Shown here piece by piece: positions 1 through 10,786 of a stretch of DNA of 64,000 nucleotides. The stretch spans positions 186,001-250,000 of the forward strand of contig JAHRHY010000006.1 in NCBI GenBank assembly GCA_019671135.1. Reading direction: 5' to 3'. Positions within the stretch are counted from its first letter, which is position 1; every line of letters starts with the position of its first letter. The DNA comes from Linnemannia hyalina (Eukaryota; Mortierellomycota; Mortierellomycetes; Mortierellales; Mortierellaceae). Position numbers and translations under genes: made by a program. The notes under the pieces are model-generated. The model was given only the letters and a program-made list of their open reading frames with translations, made no database searches and was not told the DNA's origin.

Positions 1-970
1 CCAACACCATTTCGCCCGTAATACTCGACATGTTTTCCACACATAAAGTCCTTAAGCTGTCAAAGTGTCGCTCCCGAAGAAGGTCGAAAAAATGCGGTCC
101 AAGGAATCCACGTGTCATTCTCAGGTGCGTCAACGGTCCAAGGCGGCCGAAAAACACTCTTGCAGCCTCATCATCACACCTCCCCATTTCCTCCAGGCTG
201 AGATCCTCCAAGTGCGGCCAGACCGGCTTGTTGAATTCTCTCATGCCGAACTTTTCAAGGTCCGACCTGATATATGGCCAATGAAGCGTTGTCAGATTGG
301 GGCATTTACGAAGCCACCTCCACAGTCCTTGCGTGCGTGCCGAAAGGTAACGTTTCTCGTCGCACTTAAAGCTCTTGAGTCGCACTGAACCATCAACAGC
401 GGCATCATACACCTCCGCACATGAATCAAATCTACGCGTGTACTCAATCTCTTCAAAGCGTCTCCAGACCTCCCAGAACACAGGTTCACTCGAGCCTTCA
501 CTACTGCTTCTTGCAAGATAGAGCCGTCTAGGGTTGTGAAGCGAGGTATGAATTGCGTCCCAAAAGTATTTGTTGAGGAAGAGATGTTTGGCGTTGATGG
601 TGATGTCCTGAATCGATGAGTTGATACGGAAGAGATCGGCCAAGTTGAAGCACATGGCGCGCCCCTTTATATAGCAGTCCGAGTTGTCGAGCTGGAAGAA
701 AATTAGTCTTGGGAAGGCGATCTGGTAAAACCCTTTGGAGACCGTGTCCTGGAATCGGAGGGAGAAGACCAAGTGGGCATGGTCCTAGAGGGTGGGTATG
801 AACGCTGGGGGTGTGGTGGGCGTGATGGTAATTCGCCTCCAGACGAGGTGTTGGAAGTGGTGATGGGCCCATCTGGAGACAAGGATGAGAGGCACAATGG
901 AAGCACTGTTGGTGAGGGCAAGTCCAATGTGTTCGAGGATCTCTCCTGGAAGGCCGGTGATGTATGTCAT
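1..970 (-). pseudogene. F-box/LRR gene broken by one in-frame stop, cut by the left window edge
   Basis: Minus-strand relative of the intact F-box gene at 2377-3858. It starts at ATG 970 with an F-box-like N-terminus (LPGEILEHIG, then LVWRR about 40 residues on). The frame is open from 970 to the window edge except for one TAG at 785-787, where the intact paralog has a sense codon (LEPYAH aligned to L-stop-DHAH). Downstream of the stop the homology is unbroken: KGFYQIAFPRL matches KGFYQVDFPGL, FEEIEY matches FEEVIY, LWRWLRKCPNLTTLHW matches IWRWMGTCSNLTRLHW, and PVWPHLEDLSL matches PLWPHLEDFSL. F-box proteins usually link a substrate-binding repeat domain to the SKP1-cullin ubiquitin ligase; that role is inferred here from the family. 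The single stop could be a recent inactivation, a polymorphism or a sequence error. The 3' end lies outside the window. Confidence 0.75.
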
Positions 971-1254
971 GGGTGTGAATGTAAAGGAGACGAAAAGGGA
1001 GGAGCGAAGGGTGGAGAAGGACGTGTGAAGGAAAGTGAAGTAAGTCGAGAAGGAGGGCGCAAATATTTATGTGTTTGCACACCTTCAGCGCATGGATGAA
1101 GAGGGTTGATGATTCATATGCTGTAAGTTTTTGTGTTCGCTTTTTAAGTTGGTGATTGCTCGTTGGTCGGTCTTGTCATGACTCATTTTGGCACCAGACT
1201 GAATGGTTATTCGCATCCTTATACATAAGCGTGCGCAATGGTTGAAAGATAAAG

Positions 1255-2012
1255 GAATCATGTATTTTGTTCTTTCCCACGACGTAATTCCTTGCTGTTT
1301 CACCAGCGCGACCAAAGGCTCTTGAGTATCGTCATCCGCAGAAATCGTTCCAGAAGTGTCTTAAGCACTGACCAATGACCCATCATCCACTCAATATCCT
1401 GCCTCCTCAAATCCTCCTCCACAGAAACGAACTTCACCCTTCTCAACCTCGTCAACATCAACAGTCGATCCAACCCCCCCATTCGGCCTCAACTGCGGCA
1501 ACACCTCGATCACTTTCACCTACCCTGAAAAGTTGTTCGTGTTGGAGTACCGACTAATGTCGAGTTCTTCCAGACATGTCAACCTCGACAGTTGGTCAAA
1601 CAACAAGCCAGTGGATCCTGCGAGGTCTCTCGGGTCGTATAGGAAGGTCGCTTGTAGGATTCGTAGACTGCGACAAGCCCAGGGTCGAGGATCTGACTGG
1701 ACGTCACGCAGGAAGAGGCGATGGATTCGAGGGACTTCTAATGGACACATCCAACCAGGACCTGTAATGACAGCTCGCTCTCGCACGACCCGAACCCTTT
1801 CACAGAGAGGGTCCATTAGGCTGTCGAATTGGCGATCGCGAAAGAGTCCGAATGACGTCGGACCAAAGCCCCCATAGGAAATTTCGAAATGCTTCAGCGA
1901 TGGTGAGAGGTGGTCCATCAGGACGAATAAGGTGGTCGTCGGAAGCGCTTACAAGGGCTAAGTAGACATACTCCAGGTGTGGCCAGCATCCAAGGCTAGT
2001 GTGGCTATTGTT
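1255..2012 (-). pseudogene. F-box/LRR C-terminal fragment, several frameshifts
   Basis: Decayed minus-strand copy of the C-terminal half of the F-box/LRR family. Reading 5' to 3' on the minus strand, homologous segments sit in different frames. CWPHLEYVYL (near 2000) matches the WPHLEDFSLGYV region. SPSLKHFEISYGGFGPTSFG (near 1890) follows in a second frame. LDRLLMLTRLRRVKF and DIEWMMGHW (near 1470-1370) match LGRLSVLTRLRVFM and DIEWMMDHW in a third frame. LVALVKQQGI (near 1310) matches LMALISQRGI in a fourth reading. Frame changes fall near 1918-1935, 1500-1530 and 1315. No F-box start is visible upstream, so the copy is 5'-truncated. It sits head to tail with the copy at 1-970 and the intact gene at 2377-3858, suggesting tandem duplication and decay. 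Confidence 0.7.
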
Positions 2013-2376
2013 ACTACTCTTTGTCTCTGCCTCAGTCATAGCAACCACCTCTTCGGCAACAATCAGCCCATTTCATCGAAGCCTCGTCAGGTTACGACAC
2101 CTAACATAATGAAAAAGTCGTTAAATGGTGTGTCGGTGTCTGTTGACCCTCGGTTGCAATTTGATACTTTGTATTCAACTCGGAGGGTTTTTTTTGAAAA
2201 AAATATATTCGCATAGTCAGAAAGCAGAAGCCAGTGTGGCACCATGGTAAATGTCCCCGCGGTTCCTTAGCATTACCACACACGTCATCACATAACACGA
2301 CACACACACGACACTCACCACACACACAAAGTGAAGAAAAGACTGCAAACTATATATCAAGTGACACGTAACGTTA
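2013..2376. other. Spacer between F-box copies
   Basis: No coding signal found. The stretch contains an AC/CA-rich segment near 2280-2330 just downstream of the intact F-box stop. Confidence 0.4.
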
Positions 2377-3858
2377 TTAGATGAAGAGGTTGAAGCTTGA
2401 GGCGTGAATCCCTCTCTGACTAATCAACGCCATAAGGTTCTTCTGAACAGTCGAGTCCAACGAAAAGCATCCAGTTAGAGTCTCGAGCGACGGCCAATGA
2501 TCCATCATCCACTCAATATCCTCCACCTCCAAATCCCGTCCCGATCTTTTGCACATAAAGACCCTGAGCCGCGTCAACACAGAAAGTCGACCAAGTCCAG
2601 AATCCAGCTTCCAAGAAAGCGAGGGTATCGTGGCCTCTGGACCAGTAATGGGCCCAAAATGGCTCAAGCAATGCGTGGCGTAGAGCTCCTCCAGGTGCAC
2701 CAGTTTCGATAGCTGTTCCAGCAACAAGGTGTCTACACCAGGGTCACTGGGGTCACTTTCAAAGGTCACTCGGAGGCGCTTCAGCCCTTGGCACACCCAA
2801 GGCTGAGGAGTCGAACGAAAGTCCCTCAAGTCAATGTGATATGCCTCAAACACAACCAAGTGTGAGAATTGGAGCAAAATGTCCAACGCCATCCTGCTTG
2901 TGATCGTTCCAGCTCCGGCCAGAGATAATGTCTGCAAGCTGTCGAGGTGCCGTTCCTGAAGAATACCGAAGCACACCGGTCCAATGGGTCCCATCAAGAT
3001 CGTTAGGCGCTTCAAAGGCGGCAGGTGGATGAGAACGACAGCAGCAAAATCCTCTTCCGACTCCTGAACATAACCCAGACTGAAATCTTCCAAGTGCGGC
3101 CAGAGCGGGCGCTCCGTAACAGTCGCGAGTTGTTCGATCGAGATGATGTCACGCCAGTGGAGCCGTGTCAGGTTTGAACAGGTTCCCATCCACCTCCAGA
3201 TTTTCGTCGCATCAATTGGAAAAGGCGTTACCGCAGCCCTGTAGTCGAGGCTTTTGAGTTGAGAAAAGTCGACAGTGCCGAGATCCAGCGAGCCCGATTG
3301 ATCCCAACCCCTGTAGATAACCTCCTCGAACCGACTGCATGCGTGCCAAAATTCTGGCCCGTACATGAAGTTTTTGACAGCGCCCCCGTACAACCCTCCG
3401 TCCAACTTGAGTCGCCTCGGGTTCAATAACGAAGTTGACACGGCCTCCCAAAAGCGGCTACTCATTCCCGTCTCCAGTGTAATGATGGTGAGGTCCCGTA
3501 TAGTCCTATGGCGCGAGATAAAGTCCTCCAGCAACCCAATCGCGACCTTGTTCTTCTTGTCTTTTTCCAAGAAGCGGTGTTGGAAGGTAACGAGACCTGG
3601 GAAGTCGACCTGGTAGAAGCCCTTGTAGATACTACTTTCAAATCGCACGTGGCGGACTGAATGGGCATAGGGCTCGAGGAACTTGACGAAGCGCCATGAG
3701 GTGAATTGGGTGAATCTGAGATGTCGCCAGCGGAGATGGCCAAAGTGCTGACGGCAGAATCGGGAAGCGAGGACGAGAGAATTTTTTGTTGCGCCGGTGT
3801 CGATGAGGTCTCCGATGAGAGCGAGGACTTCAGGAGGGAGATCGGTGAAGTGCGGCAT
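2377..3858 (-). CDS. F-box and leucine-rich repeat-like protein (493 aa), intact
   Basis: Single-exon minus-strand gene. The N-terminal 45 residues look like an F-box: start MPHFTDLPPEVLALIGD, then ASRFCRQHFGHLRWRHL. The rest has recurrent leucine-spaced segments such as HLEDFSLGYV, LTRLHW, LKRLRVTF and LEELYATH, as expected of an irregular LRR (RNI-like) solenoid ending near DIEWMMDHWPSLETL. In other fungi the F-box binds SKP1 and the repeat region chooses the ubiquitylation target; no target can be read here. ATG 3858 is chosen because the F-box begins directly after it. The neighbours at 1-970, 1255-2012 and 5028-6902 are damaged relatives, so this is the only intact member in the window. 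The (TC)n tract lies about 250 bp upstream of its start. Confidence 0.85.
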   Translation of the reverse strand: MPHFTDLPPEVLALIGDLIDTGATKNSLVLASRFCRQHFGHLRWRHLRFTQFTSWRFVKFLEPYAHSVRHVRFESSIYKGFYQVDFPGLVTFQHRFLEKDKKNKVAIGLLEDFISRHRTIRDLTIITLETGMSSRFWEAVSTSLLNPRRLKLDGGLYGGAVKNFMYGPEFWHACSRFEEVIYRGWDQSGSLDLGTVDFSQLKSLDYRAAVTPFPIDATKIWRWMGTCSNLTRLHWRDIISIEQLATVTERPLWPHLEDFSLGYVQESEEDFAAVVLIHLPPLKRLTILMGPIGPVCFGILQERHLDSLQTLSLAGAGTITSRMALDILLQFSHLVVFEAYHIDLRDFRSTPQPWVCQGLKRLRVTFESDPSDPGVDTLLLEQLSKLVHLEELYATHCLSHFGPITGPEATIPSLSWKLDSGLGRLSVLTRLRVFMCKRSGRDLEVEDIEWMMDHWPSLETLTGCFSLDSTVQKNLMALISQRGIHASSFNLFI

Positions 3859-4105
3859 GGGTGACTGTAAGAGGGAAGTGTGAAAAGGAGCAAAAGGATG
3901 GAAGGAAGGAGGCGAAGAAATACTAAAAAAGAGCGCGACTGAGGCAAAAGGACAGACCAGTGACGTAATTTTCGCGCATTTTCCTGTTTCCCTTTGGTGT
4001 CCATCCTTTCATTCTTCGCTGGCCTTTGATCCTTTTCTCTTCACTTCATCGCTGCACTTGATCGTTCACTGTCCTTTCTCTTCTTTGTCACGATCCTTTG
4101 CTTTC

Positions 4106-4454
<349 letters not shown>

Positions 4455-5027
4455 GCACATGTCCAAACAAAACAAACTAACAAAGGTAATGTTGCTGCAA
4501 GTAAATGACAACCTCTACATCCATTTCGCCTGCCCTCTCTGCCCACTGGCTTTCGTTTTACAGCGGATTGATTTCAGTGTCGTAGAGGAATGGGTTCGTC
4601 GCGTTCATTGCCCGAATATAGCCCGCATCTTTTGTTGCCATCTATATATCCATCAATGATCCCGCCAACGTACATGAGTATTTAAAGGTTATTTGGCTGT
4701 TGGCAGCGACTGGCATTGACAAGGACACTCATGTCTACCAGGAGATTAGTTGTATCCAGCCTGTCTGTAATATCCTGTGGCTTCATCTAATGCTTTTCTT
4801 TGTCAAGTTTCTCTTGAGCAATAGGATATCGTATACACGATCAAAACGCCACCATCTCTCTCGGATCGTTTTGTCAGGCACACCTCTGCATGTGCCATTG
4901 TCGGTCAATGAAAGAAAAAGAACAAAGTGAAAAGGACTGCCGCTACTTTCTTCGTCTTCCTTCCTCCTTACTCATCAAAAACAACAATCTCATCACCAAC
5001 CACCTCATTCACACATTCCGTCCCACC
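4455..5027. other. Upstream region of the plus-strand F-box relic
   Basis: No gene recognised. The last 100 bases before ATG 5028 are pyrimidine- and CA-rich, as in many fungal 5' leaders. Upstream in-frame codons from 4890 are open but show no family similarity, so 5028 is preferred as the ancestral start. Confidence 0.4.
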
Positions 5028-6902
5028 ATGTCAGCGCTCATCATCCCCGAGCTAATCGAACAGGTCGCCGCCTATCTTTCCATCCGTGACCTACCTCAAT
5101 GCGTCCGCGTCAACAAAACCTGGAACACCCTCCTCACTCCCTTACTTTGGCGCACCATCCTCCCATTCCCATATCAACTAGCCGAACGGGAATTCTGCGA
5201 CCTGTGGATTTACCCCGCGTCGCAGGGAGCTCTTTTCTCGACTCCTCTTGAGGCAGACTGTTGCTCTGCCCACCAGCCTCCTCCTCCTCCTCCTCCTCCT
5301 GCACCAATGATGGAGGAATACTACGACTCTGAGTATTCATTGTCGTCGCTTCCTTTGTCGACTTTTTGCCAGTTGGTTAAGCACCTGAGTATTCATCAAC
5401 TCTCGCCCATAAGTGAACAGCCATCGCTTCCACGACCGCCATCTCCAGAATCGGGACCTGTGACGTCGTCTCCACCACTGCCTCCAGGCCCTCGTCCAAC
5501 ATCAATCGACCTCATGTTGCACCCCCTCCAATTATCCACCAGCCTGCAGACCCTGCGAATGTCGACCATTCACCTATACTATCCAAGAACTAAAGGAGGC
5601 TCATGGTGGAGAAAGACCTTGCTTCATAGGCTCCCGAACACGCTGAAGCTGCTCGTGGTTGCGTTTCCGTCATCTTTGACATTTGCACAATCGCCTGTTC
5701 CACCACCTTTGTTCTCGTGGTGCCCTATCGGGTTACAGGAAATGAAGTTTCATTTTGGATACAGACACTTTGGATAGTACGCTCAGGCGGATGAAGAAGA
5801 TAACGACAGCGATAATAACCACAGTAACAACAACACAAGAATGGACGACAAGGAGGAGAGAGGCGTGTGCCAACTGCCGGCGATGAAAGCCTTGAAGGTG
5901 ACTTGCAAAGAAAACGGCCCTTACCCACCATCATTTTCCCGGTTCCTTGGGCGATGCAGCAAGCTCCACTCGCTTCACGTCACCTCGATCGACCCAAGTT
6001 GGGTCTCAGCCCTGGCAGCGAGCGAGTTTCTCAAGAGACTCGAGTTTCATTTCGTCAACACAGCAACCGTTCGACTTCTCGGTACTGCTCTCAAGGACGG
6101 GCTACCCCACCTCGACGAAATCAAGTTATACGGCGACACCTGGGATGTTAAAGATATCGATTTGGCGCCCAAGCTTTCTGCCTGTCGTGCGGGTTGGCGA
6201 TCGGTCAAAGTAGACTTCCTGGGGTGTTATTCTGCCGATGCGCTTATCAAACACAACCATTGCCTCACCCTCGAGTACTCATGCTGTCCGAGTCACCTGA
6301 ACTAGCAAGTCTGATGAGTGCACAGATAGTCGAGATCCTTGCGTCCAGCCCGAAGTTGCACACCTTTGTGACCTTGCGCGGAGACCCGCCCCAGGATATT
6401 GAAGTGCCGCAGTTTCCAATTTTGCTTGCGGACGAATTTATTGACCTCGAGCCATTGACCGGTCAGCTCAAACCTTGGTTGTGTGAGTCGACACTACAGA
6501 ATTTCCGGGCCAAGATCGCGAGGATCCCACGACCGGAAATCACCAAGACATTTCAAGGACATTCTCTGCAGAAGTGGATGGTACTAGAAGAGGCATATCT
6601 AGGTCAGGGTCAGGAGTATCAGCGACAAGCCTATCAGCGTCTTGCGAGGCTGAGTCGACTGGAACGACTGGAACTAGGATATGAGGATCGGGATTTTTGT
6701 GAAGAATGTCGGCTGATGGCTACTGAGTCAACAGTGGAACAATGGGATGATGAGCACTACCAGTACACCTATTTAGAGATGCGTCTCAGGAGTGGTTGGA
6801 CTACTGGAGGGGTTGAAGGAGTCGAAAGTGTTGAATGTTATGCGGATGATTGCGAGTTGGCCGAAGTTGAAACGGATGAGCAGATTCAATTATTCTGTTG
6901 AT
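5028..6902 (+). pseudogene. F-box/LRR gene with one in-frame stop and two frameshifts
   Basis: Plus-strand F-box relative starting MSALIIPELIEQVAAYLSI, then CVRVNKTWNTLLTPLLWRTI, an F-box pattern. A low-complexity Pro/Ser-rich insert follows (around residues 85-165). The frame meets a TAG at 5775-5777 but stays open afterwards (MKALKVTCKENG, GRCSKLHSLHV, LPHLDEIKLYG). Near 6280 the family consensus continues in another frame (LMLSESPELASLMSAQIVEI, SPKLHTFVTLRG, QRLARLSRLERLELGYED). Near 6790 it moves again: LRSG in one frame, GLKESKVLNVMRMIASWPKL in the other. None of the breaks has plausible splice signals. The accumulated damage argues for a pseudogene, unlike the single-stop copy at 1-970. 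Confidence 0.75.
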
Positions 6903-7605
6903 GTCGAGTTTACAGCTCAAAATTGGTTATGTGAGAAGTATTCTCAGATCAAACTGAAGATGTGTGATCGAGGCATTGCGCCTTTCTATTAAAATAATGC
7001 ATTCAAACCGCTAATCTCAGTTTAGGTGGCCTTTTTTTTGTTCTTCAATTAAGCATCTAATCACTCCGATTATTAGACAACTAATTTTTCACGCTATCGA
7101 TATGCAAACCATGTTCCACACTCACTTTGCTTGGTCGGTCCCCATAGAACAAAGCGAATAACGACCTCAGAGTAGTTAAGCACTTAATGTTTTGAGGCGA
7201 AACTTTTGCTTCAAAACAATGTGTTAAACAATTTTATATGAAACGCGCATTATACACAGATTAGCGGCTTATAATGGTTTATAGATTTTTTTATTCCGAG
7301 CACGATAGACAGTTATAAACCAGTCACATATGTGTGAATAGATTGTTTCATGTGCCCTCTCCTCTCGTGCCTGTGCCTGAACACATTGAGAACTGCGTTG
7401 CCCTCCTGCTTACATCACACTCTCTGCCCTCTATTCCTCTCTGCTCTTCCCTCCCTCTATCCCTAGGTCCTTCTATCATCACTCTCTCTACTCCCCTCTC
7501 TACTATCCTCTTCTCTCCTCCTTCCCTCAGCATTGCCCTCACCCTGCTCCTAACCATATGTAGAGCGAGCTGACATGTAACACTGTGATAGACCAAGGAT
7601 GGTGT
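6903..7605. other. AT-rich spacer between the F-box relic and the Crypton gene
   Basis: No gene seen. It contains a short inverted repeat (listed separately), a second small hairpin-forming pair (TGGTTTAT near 7276 and ATAAACCA near 7315), and a pyrimidine-rich tract at about 7360-7560. Confidence 0.4.
7018..7268. repeat. Short terminal-like inverted repeat, possible MITE relic
   Basis: CCGCTAATCT at about 7018-7028 recurs inverted as AGATTAGCGG at about 7258-7268. Similarity extends a few bases inward (GTTTA against GTATA on the other strand). The enclosed segment of about 250 bases is AT-rich and non-coding. No target-site duplication was found, so element status is only a suggestion. Confidence 0.35.
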
Positions 7606-10600
7606 TTATTCTCTTCTCTTTGGGTACTTTCTCGAGGGTGCTTTGGGAAGAGCCTTGTAGTATTTATCAATTGAACCAACAGTATCGATTTGCCCTCTTA
7701 CGAAGGCAAGTGCATTGTTTACGGCGGACTTGTCAACCTGCAAGCCAGCTGGGATAGAGCGCAGAACCGAATGTACAATGTCCTTCTTCCACTTGTAGAG
7801 CTGTGCATCTTTGCCTCGCCACGCTGAACCGAACCACCTATTAAGCTCTGCGATGGAGGGGGACCCATCGACGCCGTGGTAAACCCACTCTTGCCACAGT
7901 TGGTCGAGCGTATTCGGTCGTGGGATCAGCTTGCACTCGGGCATTAGGGGCATATGGTGTTGGGTCTCTCCTCTCGCCCTCTTCTCGTCGGCGACTAAGG
8001 CGGCTACTTGTCGCATTCTGTCCTCGACATTGTCGCTGGGGTTGAAAGCGGCCAGAGCTGCGCGGCGGTGCGCATCCCTTGAAAGAACTGCAGTGGAAGA
8101 AGTCAGAGGTCTTGATTCTTGCTGGCCAGCGTCCGGCTCTGGAAGCTGAAGAAGAGCGATGGCGGTAGCCATAGTGGTACTCTGGCTTGCTACACTGCCG
8201 TTGACGTCGTCACTGACCTTCACCTCATCGTCCTCGCTAATCGCCACCACGGCTTCCACCGTTGACTTGAGAGCTTGCATCAACTGAGATCGAACGGCAT
8301 CCTTGTTCAAACATTGTCGCTTGTTGCCTGCCAGTTTGTCATTGTTGCCAATGCACCGCTTCAAGTCCTTCAGCTCGGATGCTGTCCTATCATTCTGAGC
8401 TTGTAAAGTAGCTGCTAGAACATTCATACCGGCGTGCAAACTCTGAAGTCCGGCTTGCTGGCTTTGCTGCAGGCTCCGGATTGCAGCATCTTGGACACCG
8501 AGCCTCGCGCCGACCCTGTCAAACTCCAGTTGGATGATGGGTGTGGCAGATGCGAGGGAATCCGTGAGAGGAGAGGGATTTCTCATGCTCTCGAGTAGGG
8601 TTTGCTGGAAATCTTGAAACGCAGGTGTTTTGAAGACAGGGTGATCGAAAACAGGGTGCGCGGCGGCAGCACCACCCCCGGACAGGATGACAGCTGCATC
8701 CTGAAGGATAACCTTTCGCAGGTGGGCGAGAAGGCTAAGATGGCGCTTTCTTGAAATGACCTCATTCGACAGAACGGTCTGCATATCCTTGTCCGTGTAC
8801 ACCTGCTTGACTTCCTTGCACTCGCCCCGTCGCAGCTTCTCACGCAACTCCTCGCGTCCGTGGAAAACGTCGCAGTCACGCATAATGTTGTCAATCGTGA
8901 GCCTCCAGAACGTGTCGGAGCAAGCATCCTCGATGAAAGGGAACAACTGCCTTTGGAGCTCAATGCTGGGGATCACAGTGTTCCGAGCCAACCAAAAGCG
9001 CTCTAGACGGTCGCGGTCAAATCCAGCCAATCGAAGGGCCACTGAAGGCTCTACACCCTCGAGATAGTGAGTTGAGAGACGGTTCGATGCCCAGTTCCCG
9101 TGCTTAGCGATAGCCTCTACCGTAGATCCACACATATGCGCGAATCTGGAGCCGTGCTTGCGCCCAAGGTGAGTCACTGTGCCCTTGTCCAATATCCCGC
9201 TCTCATGAAGAGCCTCCACCTGCGCCTGGAACTGGGAGTTGTAAGTCATCGGTGCATCCATTGGTTTGTTTCCAGCTAACAGATGGTAGTCGGTCCATTT
9301 AGGGTTGGTGAGATCAGGCGCCCTTTTGTTTTTGCTCTTAGTACAGCAAAAAAAAGGAAGAGGTGGGGGGAAGAACGCATTATTAAATGAGTGTTGAAAT
9401 ATGAGTGACACGACGCGTCGGCCGCCGACATTTACCACATGCACGCCACTTACCGACCAAAGCTCAAGCAAATAAAAGGCTAGCGCGCCAACTGGACACA
9501 CATCTACTTCTTTGTTCCGAACTGCAACTCCATACTGAATCTTGCCGTCCTTGTTCGTCTTGCCTTGCCTCATCATCAGCACAACTCCAAGCACGAATTG
9601 GCCTTCTCTGCAGCTGGCATCGTTCGTATTTTTGTTGCGGTTGGGCTCGACGTCGTGGGCGAAAAGATCCGGGAGTCGGATCTGGCGTGTGACCTCGCTG
9701 CGGAACATCATAAAAAAGCAAAGACTTACATCCGCACGGTCGCGTAACCCTTTCAAGCGGCGCTTTCTCAAGCTGGCTGCGCCCTCCACATTGCGCATCC
9801 AGAATCGCTTCATTAGCTGCCGAACAATCGAAGTTGGGTTCTGGGTGAAGTCGATAGAGCCAAAGTCGGTATCTGTCGACCTCTTCCTGGCGGACATCCT
9901 CACGCGGTAAACGTCGATCAGAGGTTGAAGGTACGTCTTCGGGGCCGGAACTGTGCCATAATCCATCGCTAAATTGTTCCTGTCTTCACACTGATGCTTA
10001 TAGAGGTCGCCAATGGCAGCGAGGTGCAAGAGAATGGTTGCCGTCGAGTACCACCGCTCTTCACTGTTATCGTTGTTGCTGTTGTGGATGTCAACGTCTC
10101 GACTGGCGTCCCCCTCGCAGTCGTCATCGCTTTTGTCCTCCACATCGCCTCCATCGACATCATCATCAGAACACGGGTCATCCATATTTGCCCGCCGTTC
10201 GCCGGACTTGTCCTTGCTGTTGTTGCCCTTCCTGTCTCTTGGCAACGGTTTGATCCGTATAATACCTATAGCATTTATATTTTCGTTAGTTCTTATAATT
10301 TCAAACACCACCATAGCGTTTCGTCGTCGTCGTCGTATCGTATGACCGCTCACATTAGTTCCATTCTTCATATTCATACCGTTTTGAGGATCTTCCGTCT
10401 CGCAGGTCAGGCAAGCAAAGTAACGGGTTACTTTGCCTTTCGTGACGTTGTAATCATCCTTATATCCAGAAACGTCGCACCATTCCTATACCAATGGATG
10501 GAGTGATTGAGTTAGTTAGTGCGTCGAGTCGGGGGCCATAGTTTATCTATGCTTGTGCAAAAATGGGGGTACATTTTACAATTTGCCATACCATGAACTT

Positions 10601-10786
10601 CTCCTGGTACCGATCATACTGGTCCCGCGTCGACTGGGCTTGCAAGGACTTGCGAGCTTCGGCCACAAGCTGGGAGCTTGCTAGCTCCTTCTGCTTATTA
10701 CAGAGGTGATTTTGCTGTTCAACCCTATTGCGTTCGCGGTAGGTTTCCAGCTTAGATTTTGCTCTTGCCGGCTGGCTGCCTTGCAT
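7606..10786 (-). mobile_element. Crypton-type (tyrosine recombinase) DNA transposon, minimal extent
   Basis: The extent is defined by the recombinase gene only. Cryptons are not expected to have terminal inverted repeats, so the ends cannot be read from one copy. A 9-base direct match (TTATAAACC) flanks the gene at about 7313 and 11274 and may or may not relate to the ends. The element lies between an F-box relic and an accessory stretch of eroded genes. Confidence 0.7.
7606..10786 (-). CDS. Crypton tyrosine recombinase with GCR1-like C-terminal domain (about 947 aa, 4 exons)
   Basis: Proposed exons (minus): 10786-10592, 10485-10380, 10265-9454, 9336-7606. The first two introns have branch-like ACTAAC motifs. 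Intron 3 (9453-9337) starts GTAAGT; its 3' signal is weaker. Introns 2 and 3 are multiples of three, so retaining them keeps the frame open. The N-terminal segment STRDQYDRYQEKFM joins EWCDVSGY after splicing, an SAM-like domain start typical of Cryptons. The catalytic set is present: Arg in FRSEVTRQ (9702-9700), a Lys in GKTNKDGK, HLGR (His 9171-9169, Arg 9162-9160), HGNW, and the Tyr nucleophile in THYLEG (9066-9064). The last 90 residues (LDQLWQEWVYHG, WFGSAWR, YKWKKDIVHSV) match the GCR1_C fold. It would catalyse strand exchange through a 3'-phosphotyrosine. All catalytic positions are intact, so activity is possible. A further 5' exon cannot be excluded. Confidence 0.85.

Noticed and set aside
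5775..5777. Intron skipping the TAG in the plus-strand F-box relic
   Set aside because: No donor, branch and acceptor set spans the stop, and two further frameshifts occur downstream.
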